From positions 1 through 6,098 of the forward strand of contig JAVHXX010000284.1 in the NCBI GenBank assembly GCA_031119595.1: 6,098 bases of DNA, written 5' to 3'. The notes below the pieces were generated by a model. That model had not been told where the DNA came from and searched no databases. It worked only from the letters and a program-made list of their open reading frames with translations. The position numbers and the translations under genes were made by a program. Position 1 is the stretch's first letter. Each line of letters starts with the position of its first letter. Of the stretch, positions 4,709 through 6,098 are shown one piece after another. The DNA is from Patulibacter sp. (lineage in GTDB: Bacteria > Actinomycetota > Thermoleophilia > Solirubrobacterales > Solirubrobacteraceae).

Positions 4709-4735
4709 GCCGAGGGAAAGCCGGAGGGAAAGCCG
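4709..4735. repeat. Purine-rich 12-bp tandem repeats, iteron candidate
   Basis: GAGGGAAAGCCG occurs twice in direct tandem (4712-4723, 4724-4735). Degraded flanking relatives are CCGAAAGCC around 4693-4701 and GCCGAAATGCC from 4732. They lie upstream of the rep promoter candidate. Only two copies are exact, which is few for a classical iteron array. Confidence 0.45.
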
Positions 4736-4975
4736 AAATGCCTACTCTTAACGTTGAACTTAGTGCGCCCAGCGGGGACTGTCGACGTTCAGCGGCTCGC
4801 GCGACCGCCTCTCCGCCGCCACTTGTTTGCATCCGCGAAGTTTCTCCCGGCGTCGTTTCGGCCCGGAGGCCGTAGGGGCGATCTGGCCGCTCGCGAGAAT
4901 GTTCTGGATAGATCCATCGTCTTCGGTTTCCGAGGCCGTCAGGCGGCGTTTCTGGCCGGTCTCAGGCGATGTCGT

Positions 4976-5632
4976 CTAGTCGATCGGCGGGCCTATCTCG
5001 TGTGGGTGGTCGCGGATCCAGTCGGTGAGGTCGTACTTGTCTGGGACGGGGCCGGCGAAGTCGGTCCAGTGGTGCAGCTCGTAGTGGGCGCCGGCGGCTG
5101 CCAGGTCGTGGACGGCGCGGTCGGCGAGCATGTCGCCGGCGTCGTCGGCGTCGACGAGGACGTGGACGCGTGCGTAGCGGGCGAGCCGTCTTGCGAAGTC
5201 GGCCTTCCAGGTCGCGGCGCCGGGGACGGAGGTAACGCCGGTGAGCGGCCAGGCCGATCGGGCGGCGATGGCGTCGGCTTCGCCCTCGACCAGCCAGATC
5301 TCCTGGGAGGTCGGCCACGTCCGTTCGGGGCAGGGCCAGAGCATCACAGGGCGGCCGCGGAGTCCGACGGTCTTGATCGAAGAGGTCGGCATGTAGCCGC
5401 GGAGGTTCACGAGCTGTCCGTGTTCGTCGTGCATGCCGAAGATGAAGCGGTCGCCGCGGACCGGCAGGTTGAAGTTGCCCCAGCCGACTTGCAGCGCTCG
5501 CAGCGCCTCGGGTTTCCAGCCGCGCTCTTGGCCGATCCAGCCGAGGATGCGATCGAGTTCCTGTAGGCGGTCGACGGCGCGGTGCAGATGGTCGATGCTC
5601 GGGAGCTCCGCGGGTTTGCGGTCGTCGGTCAT
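4976..5632 (-). CDS. TOPRIM-domain protein, primase-like, 218 aa
   Basis: A central domain like DnaG-type TOPRIM is visible. RFIFGMHDEHGQLVNLRGY (62-80) is the strand pair that usually precedes TOPRIM in primases. EIWLVEGEADAIAA (111-124) carries the conserved Glu116, SVPGAATWKADFA (135-147) is the following loop, and VHVLVDADDAGDMLADRA (156-173) carries the DxD acidic pair (Asp161, Asp163). KYDLTDWI (199-206) resembles the tail motif of such domains. There is no N-terminal zinc finger and no C-terminal helicase, so it is shorter than full primases. It may supply the primase step with separate partners, perhaps the gene directly upstream. ATG 5632-5630 overlaps that gene's TGA as ATGA, with GAGGAG 4 nt before it. 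The product is probably cytoplasmic and acts in plasmid DNA synthesis. Confidence 0.82.
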   Translation of the reverse strand: MTDDRKPAELPSIDHLHRAVDRLQELDRILGWIGQERGWKPEALRALQVGWGNFNLPVRGDRFIFGMHDEHGQLVNLRGYMPTSSIKTVGLRGRPVMLWPCPERTWPTSQEIWLVEGEADAIAARSAWPLTGVTSVPGAATWKADFARRLARYARVHVLVDADDAGDMLADRAVHDLAAAGAHYELHHWTDFAGPVPDKYDLTDWIRDHPHEIGPPID

Positions 5633-6096
5633 CGGGCTCCTCGGCGTCGCGGCGTGCGGTTGCCGCGAGCTTCGCGGCGGGCTCGGTCGTTGGCGTTGCG
5701 GCGGGCCAGGTCGCCGAGCAGCTGCGCGAGGGCCTCGTGGACCGGGTGAGCGGTTGTCGGGTCGAAGCCGTTCTTGTCCGTGTGGCTGCCGCGTTGGGTC
5801 ATCGGTTGTTCGCCTAGCGGCTCACATCCGATTTCCCCAACTTTGCCGTGTGGATCTGAAGATTTGGGCATCTCCCAATCAGTGGTTTTCAGTTTCTCGA
5901 GGCTGCGGCGACCGGCGCGGAAGGCGCTGCCGGCGCCGCGGCCGCGGTCGTACCGAGCGGCGGCGACGTCGAGACCGTCGGCGATCGTCTTCGAGAGGGG
6001 AGGAACGGCGCCGACATCGAAGCGCCAGTGGGCCAGCAGGGCGTCGCTGAGCGGGACGTCGGGATCGCTGGGGACCGAATCGGCGATCGAGAGCAG
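5629..6096 (-). CDS. Unrecognised protein, C-terminal 155 residues only (5' end beyond window)
   Basis: The frame is open from the window edge (first full codon 6096-6094) to TGA 5631-5629. An internal ATG at 5871 begins an 80-aa sub-frame, but the 75 codons before it read as normal coding sequence (LLSIADSVPSDPDVPLSDAL, then a HWRFDVGAVPPLSKTIADGL stretch). The 80-aa frame is therefore best taken as the tail of a longer gene. The visible part ends in a polar, charged tail rich in Arg (RARREARGNRTPRRRGAR). No domain is recognised. The ATGA overlap with the TOPRIM gene suggests a joint role in replication, and a helicase or replication ATPase partner would fit, but the sequence in view does not show one. 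Confidence 0.6.
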   Translation of the reverse strand: MLSIADSVPSDPDVPLSDALLAHWRFDVGAVPPLSKTIADGLDVAAARYDRGRGAGSAFRAGRRSLEKLKTTDWEMPKSSDPHGKVGEIGCEPLGEQPMTQRGSHTDKNGFDPTTAHPVHEALAQLLGDLARRNANDRARREARGNRTPRRRGAR

Positions 6097-6098
6097 CC

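Larger units (their letters stand above)
4604..4975. other. Intergenic region, candidate replication origin
   Basis: These 372 bp lie between the TOPRIM gene and the probable rep gene. They contain purine-rich tandem repeats (4709-4735), a DnaA-box-like site (4675-4683) and a promoter candidate for rep (4646-4674). Lower-GC patches lie around 4675-4685 and 4740-4762, in contrast to the surrounding GC-rich DNA. The remainder (4763-4975) shows no gene, no terminator with a U-run and no clear repeat. Origin function is inferred from layout. Confidence 0.45.

Noticed and set aside
2103..4917. 13-bp repeat TGGATAGATCCAT at 2103-2115 and 4905-4917
   Set aside because: One copy is inside the ParB-like coding sequence, and a 13-bp match in 6 kb is expected by chance fairly often; there is no further similarity around it.
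3668..5566. 632-codon open frame on the plus strand
   Set aside because: It lies antisense to the probable rep and TOPRIM genes and runs straight through the origin candidate. It lacks recognisable domains and is explained by high GC content suppressing stops opposite real genes.
1..6098. tRNA, rRNA, insertion sequence or transposase
   Set aside because: No cloverleaf-like segment, rRNA-like sequence, transposase motif or terminal inverted repeats with target duplication were seen.

Overview
The window is a GC-rich stretch whose supported genes all lie on the minus strand, packed with 1-17 bp overlaps (ATGA, GTGA and TGATG junctions). It carries a replication-protein candidate, a TOPRIM/primase-like protein, a ParA ATPase, a small ParB-like partner and arrays of short repeats. 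This looks like the backbone of an actinobacterial-type plasmid or plasmid-like element. Composition and protein style suggest Actinomycetota, but no gene fixes the genus.

Reading along the minus strand, from high to low coordinates: (1) 6096-4976 holds the 3' part of an unrecognised gene, coupled by ATGA to a 218-aa TOPRIM protein. (2) 4975-4604 is a 372-bp gap with purine-rich 12-bp tandem repeats, a near-consensus DnaA box and a promoter candidate; it is the best origin candidate. (3) 4603-3562 holds a 267-aa protein with two apparent winged-helix domains (probable replication initiator), overlapped by an 84-aa two-helix membrane protein. (4) 3562-3377 is an array of 21 eight-bp units with a palindromic TRCGYA core, filling the space between the membrane gene and parA. 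(5) 3350-2023 is parA followed by a ParB-like gene whose C-terminal half looks like ribbon-helix-helix (RHH). (6) 2016-1985 is a second four-unit block of the same 8-bp repeat, just after the ParB-like gene. (7) 1984-1697 is non-coding, with a promoter/operator candidate. (8) 1696-1 is an accessory operon of five small unrecognised genes, two of them paralogues. A 15-bp translation leader is duplicated in front of two of the five.

The most interesting signal is the 8-bp array. Its position, register and second copy behind the ParB-like gene fit a centromere/operator for a type Ib (ParA plus small RHH protein) partition system. The only break in the 8-bp register is an 18-bp gap that contains a plausible -10 element for parA, suggesting that partition-complex assembly and parA-parB autoregulation share the same DNA. 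All functions are inferred from sequence by eye; no database search was possible.
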